Source of the DNA: JAHFTY01 sp964584785
GTDB taxonomy: Bacteria; Acidobacteriota; Terriglobia; 20CM-2-55-15
DNA: 64,000 bases
Assembly (NCBI GenBank): GCA_964584785.1
Contig: CAZPBY010000016.1
Location: forward strand, 49,287 to 113,286
Direction of reading: 5' to 3'
Position numbers and translations under genes: made by a program. Below, piece after piece: positions 19,815 to 29,500 of this stretch. Positions within the stretch are counted from its first letter, which is position 1, and every line of letters begins with the position of its first letter. The notes beneath the pieces are model-generated. The model ran no database searches. It saw nothing but the letters and a program-made list of their open reading frames with translations, and was not told where the DNA came from.

Positions 19815-21954
19815 TGAATCGGGATAAGAAAACCTGGCGGATCTGGAAATACCACTGCACCGCCAGCGGGGCGTAGCCGTGATCGAAACGAACGTAGCCG
19901 CGGCTGCCTGCGTTGACGAATTGAGAGTTGGAGGGAATCTCGAGGTCGATCTGAAAGACCTTCTGAACGGCCGTCAGTCCCTGCTTGTCTGTCGGGTCGA
20001 TTGCGATCCCGCCGCCGCCGACCGTTCCCAATGCTTTGGCGGGCAACTGTTCGCTTGCACCCGGAATGATGCGCTTGATGACGGCATGAATGGGCTCCGA
20101 AAGCCGCTCCGACAACCGCACGTCGGCGCCGTAGGTATGCGATCGCACCATGTCGATGATGGACTGCGACACCACCGTGCGGACGGTGATTTTCTGCAAC
20201 TCGAGAACATAGCCGAGCAACTCGCCTTTACGGACGTACCTGCCGGGCATGTCTTCAGGCGAGGGCACGACGAATGATCCGTGCGTCGTGCTGCGCACCG
20301 TCAACGCCTCAATTTCTTCGCGAATCCGGTTGAGCCGGTTCCGATCCTGCTGAAGATCGTCCTGCGTCATCTGCGCCTTGACCGGATCCGTCGACAAGAA
20401 TTTGATGTACCGTGCCTGTAGTTCCCGTTCACGGGAAGCCAGAACTTCACCCTGAGATCTCAGTAATGGATTCGAAAGAGTGATGAGCGCGGCATTCTTT
20501 TCGACGCGGCTGCCGGGGGGGACCGCCACTTTCTCGATGAACCCATCGGCGCCGGCCCGCACGAGGGACTCTTCAGGAATCCAGATCACGCCTTCGGCGC
20601 CGGTTCGATAGGGCATCGGCACAAAACCGATAAAGCCACCGATCAGAATCACGAGAATCGCCGTCACCGTGATCGCGCGAACTCGCACCGGACGAATCCG
20701 CGGGCTTGTGAACAGGAAATGCGCACCTTTCAATATGGGAAACACCAGCCACGCTCCAGCTGCGGCAATCGCGAGCACCATCCCGAGCGTAAACAGCTTC
20801 GTTGCGACAAACAACAGAATCGCAACCACCACAAACATGCGATACACGAAAGAAAGAATGCCGAAGGATATCAGCCACGCGCGCTCCGAGGCGTCACTTT
20901 CAGAGGTCTCTGCGCGAAAGTTACCGAACAAATACCGTTCACATAAATACAAAAGATAAAGGTTGGCGCGGCTTCGAAGATTGGGAATCTCGAGAAGGTC
21001 GCCGAGAATGTAGTAGCCGTCATATCGCAGAAGCGGGTTTCCATTGAAGAGCAGTGTCGAAATCCCCGCGATGAAGATCGCATTGTAGGCCAATGTCCGC
21101 ACCGGACCGGGCTGTGCGTTCAGCCAGACGAATAAAGCAAATGCGGCAATGAGCAGCTCGACAATCATGCCGGCCGCCCCAACGACGACGCGGCGCCATC
21201 TCTCGCGAAACGCCGACGCCGAAGATGCATCGACATATGGAACCGGCGCGAAGACCAGGAGCATCACTCCCATTTCGTGAACTTCGCCGCCGAAAACACG
21301 TGTCGCGAACGCGTGACCGAACTCGTGAAACGCTTTGATGACGGGAAACAGGAGCCACAGAAGCACAACGTTCTCCGGCACGAACACGCGATCCAGGACG
21401 TCTCGGGTCAGGTCCGTCCAATGCGAAGCGAAGACGATGACCGCAGGCACGATCACCGCCAGCCACGCGATCGCTCCAAACCAGCCGAAGAGGGGTCTCA
21501 CCACCGGCAGCGCAAAACGAAGGAAACGGTCGGGATCCAATAACGGAAAGCGCCACGAGAAAAAGCTGAACAGCCGGACGTTCCGCTCACGTTTAACCTG
21601 TTTTTCGTAGCGTTCGAGGATTTCGGCAGCGTCGGGCGTGACGTCGCATTGAAGCACGTCGGTCTGGTAGAGGCGGCTCAGGAGATGGATCATTTCGTCC
21701 TGCGTCGGCGCATCGTCGCCCAGGCGCGTGCACGCCGCTTCCCAGATGTCCTCCACCGTTCGACGGCCGTCCATGAGTCCGATGATCGAATAAGCGGCGG
21801 GAGAGAAGCGCAGGAATCGCTCCATGCTGAGATCCTGCAGGACGAACCACGTTTCGCCGCGATACTGGTGCCGGTGGATTTGCGCGTGACTGCGAAGTCG
21901 AGGCTTCAACGGGCCGACCCGATACCAGGATGCGCTAAAGATCGATTTCGACAT
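19807..21954 (-). CDS. PqqD-like / M50 metalloprotease / HlyD fusion protein
   Basis: A 715-residue inner-membrane protein with three parts. Residues 30-105 look like a PqqD-type winged helix (FLRFSPAAYSIIGLMDGRRT), the fold used to bind peptide leaders. Residues 150-440 are membrane helices with the M50 zinc site HEFGH at 210-214 and the distal NPLLRYDG motif at 306-313. Residues 465-715 form an HlyD-like periplasmic adaptor (lipoyl halves around VRAGADGFIEKVAVPPGSRV and a coiled hairpin). The family is often named peptide zinc metalloprotease YydH-like. The gene sits 22 bases after the GAF-HlyD gene and overlaps the SecA-like start, so all are probably one transcript. I infer substrate binding and intramembrane processing coupled to export. 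Confidence 0.93.
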   Translation of the reverse strand: MSKSIFSASWYRVGPLKPRLRSHAQIHRHQYRGETWFVLQDLSMERFLRFSPAAYSIIGLMDGRRTVEDIWEAACTRLGDDAPTQDEMIHLLSRLYQTDVLQCDVTPDAAEILERYEKQVKRERNVRLFSFFSWRFPLLDPDRFLRFALPVVRPLFGWFGAIAWLAVIVPAVIVFASHWTDLTRDVLDRVFVPENVVLLWLLFPVIKAFHEFGHAFATRVFGGEVHEMGVMLLVFAPVPYVDASSASAFRERWRRVVVGAAGMIVELLIAAFALFVWLNAQPGPVRTLAYNAIFIAGISTLLFNGNPLLRYDGYYILGDLLEIPNLRSRANLYLLYLCERYLFGNFRAETSESDASERAWLISFGILSFVYRMFVVVAILLFVATKLFTLGMVLAIAAAGAWLVFPILKGAHFLFTSPRIRPVRVRAITVTAILVILIGGFIGFVPMPYRTGAEGVIWIPEESLVRAGADGFIEKVAVPPGSRVEKNAALITLSNPLLRSQGEVLASRERELQARYIKFLSTDPVKAQMTQDDLQQDRNRLNRIREEIEALTVRSTTHGSFVVPSPEDMPGRYVRKGELLGYVLELQKITVRTVVSQSIIDMVRSHTYGADVRLSERLSEPIHAVIKRIIPGASEQLPAKALGTVGGGGIAIDPTDKQGLTAVQKVFQIDLEIPSNSQFVNAGSRGYVRFDHGYAPLAVQWYFQIRQVFLSRFNV

Positions 21955-21976
21955 GACTAACCAGCGGCGGTTTCAG

Positions 21977-23515
21977 CTACGGGAGCCAATTCCAGATTTT
22001 CAGACGCAGCCAATCGATGACCTCGTGCGTCCAGATCCAGATCAGTCGTCGACGATCGATCTCGATTTTGCCGACGCCTTCCATTCCGGGACGCAGCCGT
22101 TCTGGAACGTTCTGAAGAGAAGCCTCGACGCGGAAGAAGTTGCGCCCTTCGGTCGTTGTTGAAACGGGGGTCAATCGGCCGACGGCGAAATCCACGGGAT
22201 CATCGGCGAATCCCGACAACACGAGCCGTCCCTTTTGTCCGACCGCGACATCCGCGATCTCCCGCTCATCCACTTGAAGAATGATTCGATAGGAATCCAG
22301 CGGTGCAAGTTCAAAGAGGACCTGCCCGCGTTGAACGGGCGAACCGATGGACTGGCTGAGATCACCGGTCACGATGACACCGTCAAACGGCGCCGTAATT
22401 TGAGTTCGCGCAAGCTGTTCGTCGAGCAGTGCGACCTGCGCTTTCGCCTGCTCGATTTGCGCGGTCAAAATCTGAACATCCGCTGCGTTGCGATTGCCGA
22501 GCGCCTCGTAATATTGCTTCTGGTTTTGTTCCTGCTGGCTTTGCCACTTTCCGCGCTCGAGCTTCATCTCGCGATCGTCCAGCCCAGCCAGTGTTTGCCC
22601 CTTGCGGACCACGTCTCCTGCACGGAACGGCGCCGTCCGAATATATCCGTCGAAAGCCGCGACCATGGCCTGCCGCGCGGAGGGCTCGATCACCGTTTTG
22701 GCAGTCACGCGGTAAATGCCCGTGGCGAAATAGAAGAAGAGAACGATCGCCAAAGCACCGACCACCGTGAGTTTGGTCGCAACGTGCCGCGGTCCAATGA
22801 AGTGGCCCAGCTGGACCGTGGTGGAATCGAGGACTTTTCGCGCCAGCCATCGATCGTCACGACGGTGGACCTCGAGGATCGGTCCCGCCAATGCCGCAAT
22901 CGATTCACAGACCGCGACGGTTTCCGGATCAAAAGCTTGTCCGCTCCGTTCGAGCGTCATGACGCCGACAATCCCGCGCTGCCCTCTCAATGGGATGGAG
23001 CAGATGAATCCGTTGCCGTGTTGCCGAGACAGGTCGGCATGTCCACGCGTGACAATAGATTTGGTGGGTGACGCCTCGGGAAAAATGACAGTCGCGTCCT
23101 GATCGACAGTTTCGTCCATCGCTACGCCGATCGCGCGAATCAACGTGGTGTCTTTTCCGAAATGCGCGCTGTGGGACAGGCCCTCGACGCGAACGCTGCC
23201 GCGTTTGAGGAATCCAACGCTGACGCGATCGCAGTCCAGACGGGTCGCGAGGGCAGTCACGAGCGCCGTCGCCGATCCGCGAAACTTCTCTTCGCCGACG
23301 AGCACCGCGAGCATGTTGACAACGACGTCCAGGCGGTCGCGCACGGACCTGGACGATTGACCGCGATAAAACAGCACCTCCATCCACGCCGAACCCCACT
23401 GAAGTTGACGGACCACCTCGCGAATTTCGTCTTCAGGGCGGGAATCGACGTCGAGCGCGACGACGGCGTAGGTGCGTCCCGCGGCTTGAATCGGGGAGGC
23501 GATGTCGTAACGCAA
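21977..23515 (-). CDS. GAF-HlyD adaptor, C-terminal part after an in-frame TAG
   Basis: This 512-codon frame begins with a poor TTG two codons after a TAG (23522-23524) that is in the same frame as the upstream fragment. It starts in the middle of a first GAF-like domain (RYDIASPIQAAGRTYAVVAL). A complete second GAF domain follows at about 60-215. One membrane helix (KLTVVGALAIVLFFYFATGIY) lies near 248, then an HlyD adaptor with lipoyl motifs (FDGYIRTAPFRAGDVVRKGQ and ITAPFDGVIVTGDLSQSIG) around a coiled hairpin. It is most simply the larger part of one 625-residue gene broken by a nonsense codon, a sequencing error, or a read-through site. It would sense a ligand through GAF and span the periplasm. 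Confidence 0.8.
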   Translation of the reverse strand: MRYDIASPIQAAGRTYAVVALDVDSRPEDEIREVVRQLQWGSAWMEVLFYRGQSSRSVRDRLDVVVNMLAVLVGEEKFRGSATALVTALATRLDCDRVSVGFLKRGSVRVEGLSHSAHFGKDTTLIRAIGVAMDETVDQDATVIFPEASPTKSIVTRGHADLSRQHGNGFICSIPLRGQRGIVGVMTLERSGQAFDPETVAVCESIAALAGPILEVHRRDDRWLARKVLDSTTVQLGHFIGPRHVATKLTVVGALAIVLFFYFATGIYRVTAKTVIEPSARQAMVAAFDGYIRTAPFRAGDVVRKGQTLAGLDDREMKLERGKWQSQQEQNQKQYYEALGNRNAADVQILTAQIEQAKAQVALLDEQLARTQITAPFDGVIVTGDLSQSIGSPVQRGQVLFELAPLDSYRIILQVDEREIADVAVGQKGRLVLSGFADDPVDFAVGRLTPVSTTTEGRNFFRVEASLQNVPERLRPGMEGVGKIEIDRRRLIWIWTHEVIDWLRLKIWNWLP

Positions 23516-23521
23516 CCGGGA

Positions 23522-23857
23522 CTAACCGGTCTGCGCGGTTCGCTTGAGTACGAGTCCGCGGTGTTCGACCAGCGCTCGTTCTGCAACCTCCGCCAGATGT
23601 TTCAGATCATGAGATTTGTCCGGCCAGAACGCGGCGGGGGAAAATGGCCGGTTGTCCTCCGGAGCAACCAGCACCACGCCACCGGCAACTCCCCGGATCA
23701 GACGGCATTGCAGGGCAAGCCACTTCGTACAGTAGGCATCCAGCGACGCCGCAGACGCAAATTGCCGCCAAAGCGCATCCTGATCTTCCACGGGTTCTCC
23801 TGCGCTTCCTTTATTAATAGTTCGAGGGTCTGCCGCGGGTGGTTCAAAGCGAGTCAT
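23522..23857 (-). CDS. GAF-HlyD adaptor, N-terminal fragment before the TAG
   Basis: A 111-residue fragment whose last half (WLALQCRLIRGVAGGVVLVA, then HLAEVAERALVEHRGLVL) reads as the first half of a GAF-like domain. The second half of that domain continues in the same frame beyond the TAG at 23522-23524. The fragment therefore is not a complete domain and is most likely the 5' part of the following adaptor gene. The ATG at 23857 has only a weak GGCGG upstream. It would be the first gene of the export cluster, transcribed divergently from the DUF3467 gene across a region with a 21-bp hairpin. Confidence 0.7.
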   Translation of the reverse strand: MTRFEPPAADPRTINKGSAGEPVEDQDALWRQFASAASLDAYCTKWLALQCRLIRGVAGGVVLVAPEDNRPFSPAAFWPDKSHDLKHLAEVAERALVEHRGLVLKRTAQTG

Positions 23858-23900
23858 AAAGCCGCCATATCCTACCGCAAAGGCACTCGTTCAGTCCTGT

Positions 23901-23950
23901 AGATGTGGGGCCGTGGCGGCGTTATTTTTCGCCGCCGCGTCCCCACATCT
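23901..23950. repeat. 21-bp inverted repeat in the divergent promoter region
   Basis: The arms at 23901-23921 and 23930-23950 pair over 21 bases with two mismatches around an eight-base T-rich loop. It lies between the start of the export cluster (23857, minus) and the DUF3467 gene (24024, plus). It may be an operator, a 5' leader hairpin of either transcript, or a REP-like element. Confidence 0.75.
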
Positions 23951-24023
23951 CCAATTTGCTGTGAGATACTATGGCGCCGCAATTCTCAGTTGCGCCAATG
24001 AATTAAGCAAGAAGGAGAGAGTG

Positions 24024-24323
24024 ATGTCGAAAGATCAGTCGAGTGCAGACCAGGCAACTCAGATGCAAGTCAAGTGGGACGACAGCAACATGAAGAGCTC
24101 ATATGCGAACGTGTGCAACGTCATGAGCACCCGCGAGGAAGTGGTCCTCATGTTCGGCGTGAATCAGGCGTGGCATGCCGGGCAAAAAGAGGTGACGGTG
24201 CAGCTCACCGACCGCATTATCCTGAGCCCTCATGCAGCGAAACGGTTGTCGATTCTCCTGGGCAACCTGATGAAGCAGCACGAAGAGCGCTTCGGTGCAC
24301 TCAACGTGGAAGGTCCGCGGTAA
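24024..24323 (+). CDS. DUF3467-family small protein
   Basis: A 99-residue protein starting at an ATG nine bases after AAGGAGAG. The core YANVCNVMSTREEVVLMFGV and the later DRIILSPHAAKRLSILLGNL match the pattern of the DUF3467 family. No function is established for that family that I can use here. There is no signal peptide or membrane segment, so it should be cytoplasmic. It is divergent from the export cluster and 60 bases upstream of a glycosyltransferase on its own strand. That position makes a link with the export cluster possible but unproven. Confidence 0.82.
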   Translation: MSKDQSSADQATQMQVKWDDSNMKSSYANVCNVMSTREEVVLMFGVNQAWHAGQKEVTVQLTDRIILSPHAAKRLSILLGNLMKQHEERFGALNVEGPR

Positions 24324-24383
24324 CCCTCAAGCCATTCAACGACGCGACGCCATGCGCCGGCCTCGACCGGCGCGCGCGCCGAT

Positions 24384-25592
24384 ATGCAGATTCTCTTCAT
24401 TCATTCCACCTTCCCAGCACAGTTCGGACCGGTTCTGGAAAAACTTGCGGGTCGCGACGACGTCGAATGCATCTTCGTCACGAAAGCAACTTCCGGAATG
24501 CAACAGGGCGTGCGCTGCCTCCGGTTTGAAGCCAAAGGAGGCGCGACCGCATCAACGCATTACTGCTCGAGGACGTTCGAAAACCAAATATGGCATGCTC
24601 ACTCCGTTTACGAAGTGTGCAAGGCCCATCCGGATTTACAGCCGGATTTGATCGTTGGCCACAGCGGTTTTGGATCGACCATCTTTCTTCCTGAACTCTA
24701 CAGCTGTCCGATCATCAACTTGTTCGAGTACTACTACCACGGCCACGACAGCGACCTGGATTTTCGGTCATGGAATCCGCCGGAGTTGAACGTGCTTCGG
24801 TCGCGGGCACGGAATGCGATGATCCTTTTGGACCTGCAAAACTGTACCCGGGGCTATACAGCCACGGAATTCCAATGGGGTTTGTTTCCGGAAAACTGGC
24901 AATCCAAGATCGAAGTCATTCACGACGGCATCGACACCGCTTTTTGGCGCCGCAGGAGCGGCCTTCGCAAGCTTCGCGACGAAGCCATCGCCGAGGACAC
25001 GCGTGTTGTGACTTATGTGGCGCGCGGACTCGAATCGATGCGCGGTTTCGATATTTTTGTGCGCGTCGCAAATCGGATCGCCGCGGAGATGCCGAACGTT
25101 ATTTTCGTCGTCGTCGGATCCGACCGAATCCATTACGGCAACGATGAAACGCAGATCAAAACGAAAACCTATCGGGAACACGTTATTCTCCAGGAAAAAC
25201 CGGACCTGAGCCGGTTCCGATTTGTTGGAACCGTTCCGAAGTCGGAGCTAGTCGAGATTCTTTCGCTCGGCGACGTTCACATTTATTTAACAGCGCCGTT
25301 TGTTCTGTCCTGGTCGGTGCTCAACGCCATGTCGTGCGAGTGCGTTGTGGTGGGTTCGGACACGGCGCCGGTTCGAGAGGTGATCCGGCACGAGGAAAAC
25401 GGGCTGCTCGCGGGGTTCTTCGACGTCGAAGGGTTGGCGAATCAGGCCCTCCGTGTGTTGAAACAACCCGATGAATATCGCGCGCTGGCCATGAATGGCC
25501 GCGCCACTATCGCGGAACGCTTTGATGTGAATGTGGTGTTCCCGCGAATCTGGGACTTGTATCTTCGCACTATCCGCGACGCCGCTCGATGA
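24384..25592 (+). CDS. GT4-type glycosyltransferase
   Basis: A 402-residue GT-B enzyme starting MQILFIHSTFPAQFGPVLEK, a usual GT4 N-terminus. The C-terminal nucleotide-sugar domain starts near residue 205 (VVTYVARGLESMRGFDIFVR). It continues with RFRFVGTVPKSELVEILSLGD and carries the acidic donor-site region around GSDTAPVREVIRHEENGLL near 330. It should transfer a sugar from a nucleotide donor in the cytoplasm; acceptor and sugar cannot be told. It follows the DUF3467 gene and is next to the SecA/M50 export cluster. Accessory SecA systems of Gram-positives are often encoded with glycosyltransferases, which is an analogy only. Confidence 0.9.
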   Translation: MQILFIHSTFPAQFGPVLEKLAGRDDVECIFVTKATSGMQQGVRCLRFEAKGGATASTHYCSRTFENQIWHAHSVYEVCKAHPDLQPDLIVGHSGFGSTIFLPELYSCPIINLFEYYYHGHDSDLDFRSWNPPELNVLRSRARNAMILLDLQNCTRGYTATEFQWGLFPENWQSKIEVIHDGIDTAFWRRRSGLRKLRDEAIAEDTRVVTYVARGLESMRGFDIFVRVANRIAAEMPNVIFVVVGSDRIHYGNDETQIKTKTYREHVILQEKPDLSRFRFVGTVPKSELVEILSLGDVHIYLTAPFVLSWSVLNAMSCECVVVGSDTAPVREVIRHEENGLLAGFFDVEGLANQALRVLKQPDEYRALAMNGRATIAERFDVNVVFPRIWDLYLRTIRDAAR

Positions 25593-25604
25593 ACACGGGG
25601 TGAA

Positions 25605-26366
25605 CTAACGCTGGGTAAGCTGATCGATGCGGGTTTCGATGAACGTTTTGAGGGAAGGTCGAAGTTCGATGGATCGGGCAAAGTCGCGCTCGGCTTCGGC
25701 CTTCTGTCGAAGCTGAAGCCGGACGAGTCCGCGGTTGACGTAAGCGTCGGCGAACTTGGAATTGATTTTGATGGCCTGATTAAAGTCGGTGATTGCCCCC
25801 GCAACGTCTCCCTTTTCAAGTTTCACAATGCCGCGGTTGTTGTACGCCGTGACGTAATTCGAGTCGATTTGAAGTACTTTGTTGAAGTCTTCCATCGCGT
25901 CGTCCAGTTCACGGTTTCGGAGTCGAAGGTTCCCCCGGTTGTACAGAGCGTTCGTTAACTTCGGGTTGATTTCGAGGGCTACAGCCCAATCGGTGAGCGC
26001 CTTTTCCCTCTCTTGCAGTAGTGCAAAAATGTAGGCTCGATTAGCGTAAGCCTCCGCGCATTTCGGGACGACTTCAATTGTTTTTCCGTAATCCGTGACG
26101 GCCGCCGAGAAATCGCCCCTCGCCTGTTGCGCCAGACCGCGCTTGAAGTACGCTTCTCCGAGGTCCGGTGCGAACTGAAGCGCAATGTTGTACGCGGCGA
26201 TCGCCCGATCAAACTGTTCGTCGTGTGAATACTTGTCGCCAAGTTGGATATAGGAGGCGGCGGTGGCCGTGCGGGTTTCAGCGCCGGCTACCATCGGCGT
26301 GAACAGGCAAAGAGCAAGGCTGAGACTTCGAATGATTTGCGAATGAACTGTCACTCGAAGTTTCAT
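25605..26366 (-). CDS. exported TPR-repeat protein
   Basis: A 253-residue protein with a signal peptide (about 1-30, ending in VAGAE) and five to six TPR units across the rest (AIAAYNIALQFAPDLGEAYF, then AEAYANRAYIFALLQERE, ALYNRGNLRLRN, AYNNRGIVKLEKGD and AYVNRGLVRLQLRQ). It is probably periplasmic or lipid-free surface-facing and mediates protein contacts; no catalytic motif is seen. It is convergent with the glycosyltransferase and divergent from the TonB receptor. It therefore shares the intergenic region that carries two PHO-like repeat clusters, and could be co-regulated by phosphate. Confidence 0.88.
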   Translation of the reverse strand: MKLRVTVHSQIIRSLSLALCLFTPMVAGAETRTATAASYIQLGDKYSHDEQFDRAIAAYNIALQFAPDLGEAYFKRGLAQQARGDFSAAVTDYGKTIEVVPKCAEAYANRAYIFALLQEREKALTDWAVALEINPKLTNALYNRGNLRLRNRELDDAMEDFNKVLQIDSNYVTAYNNRGIVKLEKGDVAGAITDFNQAIKINSKFADAYVNRGLVRLQLRQKAEAERDFARSIELRPSLKTFIETRIDQLTQR

Positions 26367-26416
26367 GGGTTCTTTTGTACTCGATAGGCGCCGACAGTGA
26401 TAGCAAATTAATTAAA

Positions 26417-26434
26417 TTGTAATAAATTTGTAAC
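26417..26434 (+). promoter_or_regulatory. PHO-box-like tandem repeat, upper cluster of TonB receptor 2
   Basis: Two 7-mers, TTGTAAT and TTGTAAC, are separated by AAAT and so repeat every 11 bases, the geometry of a PhoB site (CTGTNAT, four bases, CTGTNAC). It lies 144 bases before the receptor start. Confidence 0.65.
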
Positions 26435-26458
26435 AGATGAGGCCTATTGGCGGGCCGG

Positions 26459-26487
26459 CGTTAACAAATTATTCATGAACCTTTCAT
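26459..26487 (+). promoter_or_regulatory. PHO-box-like tandem repeat, lower cluster of TonB receptor 2
   Basis: Three 7-mers CGTTAAC, TATTCAT and CTTTCAT follow each other with four-base spacers (11-base period). The cluster ends 90 bases before the receptor start, where it could recruit polymerase. Confidence 0.6.
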
Positions 26488-26577
26488 GAAAGATTGAACG
26501 GCCCTGCCTACGTTAATCTTTCCAGAGCTGCATTCCTGACTTTGAACAAACCTGATTGGATGAACAAGGAGGACTTC

Positions 26578-29500
26578 TTGATAAGGCACTCGAACGCGGT
26601 AATGCGTATCGTCGCACTTGGGCTGATTCTGTCGACTGCCCTTATTGCCCAGGGCGATCAAGGCCGAATCGGCGGCACAGTGAAGGACACATCGGGCGCG
26701 GTAATTCCGGGTGTGACCGTTACTGTTAAGAACGAACGAACCGGTGAGGAGCGGATGGCGGTCACGGCGGATCGCGGCGACTTCATGATAGCCGGTTTGA
26801 AGCCCTCAACTTATACCGTCACAACCGACCTGTCTGGTTTTGCTGCAACCTCCGTACCCGAACTTCAACTGGTCGTAGGTAAGACTGTTATGCTGGACCT
26901 CACGATCAAGCCCGCCTCGATTTCCGAATCCGTGGTCGTGGAAGCAGCGGCGCAAGCGCTGGTGGATACGACTTCCGCGAGTATCGGTGCCAACGTCGAC
27001 CTGCGAGAAGTCGGTACGTTGCCGATCAACGGCAGACAACTGTCGCAGTTGTATCTCCAGGCGCCGGGCGCTCAAAACACTGGTTCCGGTACGTTTGGCG
27101 ATATTCGATTCAGCGGCCGCGCGGTTGAGCAAAACGCTGTTCGCTATGACGGCATCGAAGGATCCGGGATCGTCGACGCTGCTCCCGGCGTCATTGGTGG
27201 CGAACTGGCGTCGCCATTTCGTCTTCAAAGCAGTCTCGAGAATGTCCAGGAATTCCGAGTCGATTCCAATAATTATCCGGCGGAGTATGGTACCGGGACC
27301 GGTGGACAGGTCAGCGTCATCACCAAATCCGGTTCCAACGATTTCCATGGCTCGCTGTTTGAATATGTTCGAAACGACAGGTTCGATGCGCGAAACTTTT
27401 TTGATCGCGAATCGGTCGGCGGCTTGACGAAGAGTCCCCTGCGGCTGAATCAGTTTGGCGGCTCCATCGGTGGACCGATCGTTAAGAATAAAGCCTTCTT
27501 CTTTGGAAGCTTCGAAGCCTATCGTCTTCGCAACTCGGTAAACCTGATCGAATCAGCTCCCAGTGCTGTTGCCAAAGCGAGAGCAGTGGACTCGATTAAA
27601 CCGGTCATCGATGCCTTTCATGATCCAAGGGCTGTTCTCCTTGCGGGCGCTTCGACCAATGCAGACTACGACATTTACCAGCTTCTCGCTCCGACCATTG
27701 TCAACGAGAATGCTTTCAGCGCTCGAATCGATTACAAATTGAACGACAAGCACTCCATGTACGCCCGCTTCTTCCGCGATCAGGGCTACAACGTTCAACC
27801 CCAGAGCATCGCCGGCAGAACGTTATCCATCCGCACGTTCCCTCAAAACGGTGTGCTGGCGCTTCAATCGGTTCCTTCAGCCCATATCGTCAACGAAGCG
27901 AAATTCGGTTACAACGGAGCGCTGACGCGGGGCTTTGGAAAAGGCCCGACCATTAACGGCATTGACACCACGTTCTTCACAATTAATTTCACTGGGAGCG
28001 CGTCCAACGCGGGCATTCCGGGACAGGGCTCGAGTACTGGAGTCTCAACGGCCGGCGGATTGGTTCGACTCAACAGTCAGGCAAACGGTCGTGGAGCTCC
28101 GTACACGCCGTGGACGCTTTCATTTATCGACAACCTGACGTGGATGACCGGAAAGCACACCGCAAAATTCGGCGGCGAGGTTCGTCCGGTACGCTTCTAC
28201 ACGGATCGTAATGGTGGAACACAATACACGTTCAGTAACCTGAACGCTCTTTTGAGTAACACCGGCGCCAGTATCCGTTACGTCGGAGACCTTTCGGATC
28301 CCAGCGTATTCAACAGCGGAGCGACGGGGCAACGCGAAGGAAAGCAGGAGTACTATATCGCCTACGCTCAGGACGAATGGAAGATCACTCCGAAGGTGAG
28401 TTTGAACTATGGACTTCGGTATGAGTACTACAGCCCTCTGCGTGAGGCCAGAAATTTGACGGTTCAGTTCGACATTAATAACGGCAAGCTGTTGCCCCCC
28501 GATCATCAGTTTTACCAGGCGAACCACAACTTCGGTCCGAGAGTTGGCCTGAGCTACTCGCCCACTTCAAGTACGGCGTTGCGCGGTGGATTTGGAATCT
28601 TCTATGGCCCCGGGCAGACCGAAGATCTTCTGCAACCCATCGAGAGCGACCTTATTAATACGGTGTTCAGTGGTTCGTTCCCAATCGACGTAGCGACAGT
28701 CCGCTCCAATTTCATCAATAATCCCACCAACCGGCAGTTTGCGCCACGCGCGTATTCGCCGGATTACAGTGTGCCGGAAAGGGTTTATCAGTACAGTTTC
28801 TCAGTGCAGCAGGAGTTGCCCGGTAAACTCGTTGCATCGGCGGCATTCGTGGGCAGCCAGGGACGGAATCTCTTTATCCGCAGCGTGGCCAATCGGATCG
28901 TTTCCGTCGATCCTGCGACGGGCGTCGTGACACGGGAATTCGATATCCCCGTGCCCGGTTCTACCACGCCGTTACGGCCCTTTGCCGAAATCGACTATAA
29001 AAGCAGCGGCGGTCACGACAACTACCGGGCGCTCCAACTCTCCGTGGTCAAGCGGTCGAACAAAGGTCTGACGATGAATTCGCAGTACACGCTGGGACGA
29101 AGCTTTGGCAACAGCGCCGGTTCCAATGAAGCGATTACCGTCGGCAACAACGCGCGGAATGTTACGAACTTCGATTACGACGATGGTTATAACAACTTTG
29201 ATATCCGTCACAATTTCAACACCAGCCTCGTGTATGCGCTGCCAATCGGCCACGGACGGACCTATGGGTCCAACATGAACTCCGGTGCCAATGCCATCCT
29301 TGGCAACTGGGAAGTCGGTGGCATATCGAATGGCCGCAGCGGGCTTCCGGTGAACGTACTCGTCACGCGTCCCGACATTGTCTTCGTTGACGCTGCCGGA
29401 GTTGTCTATGCCACGGCCGGAGCGGGACGAACGGCGGTTATCAATACGCCTGGCGGTGGCTCCACGAGAGGAACACGCCGTCCGGATCTGCTTCCGAACG

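Noticed and set aside
21977..23515. Treating the HlyD frame as an independent complete gene starting at TTG 23515
   Set aside because: It would begin in the middle of a GAF domain, and the missing half lies in frame just before the TAG.
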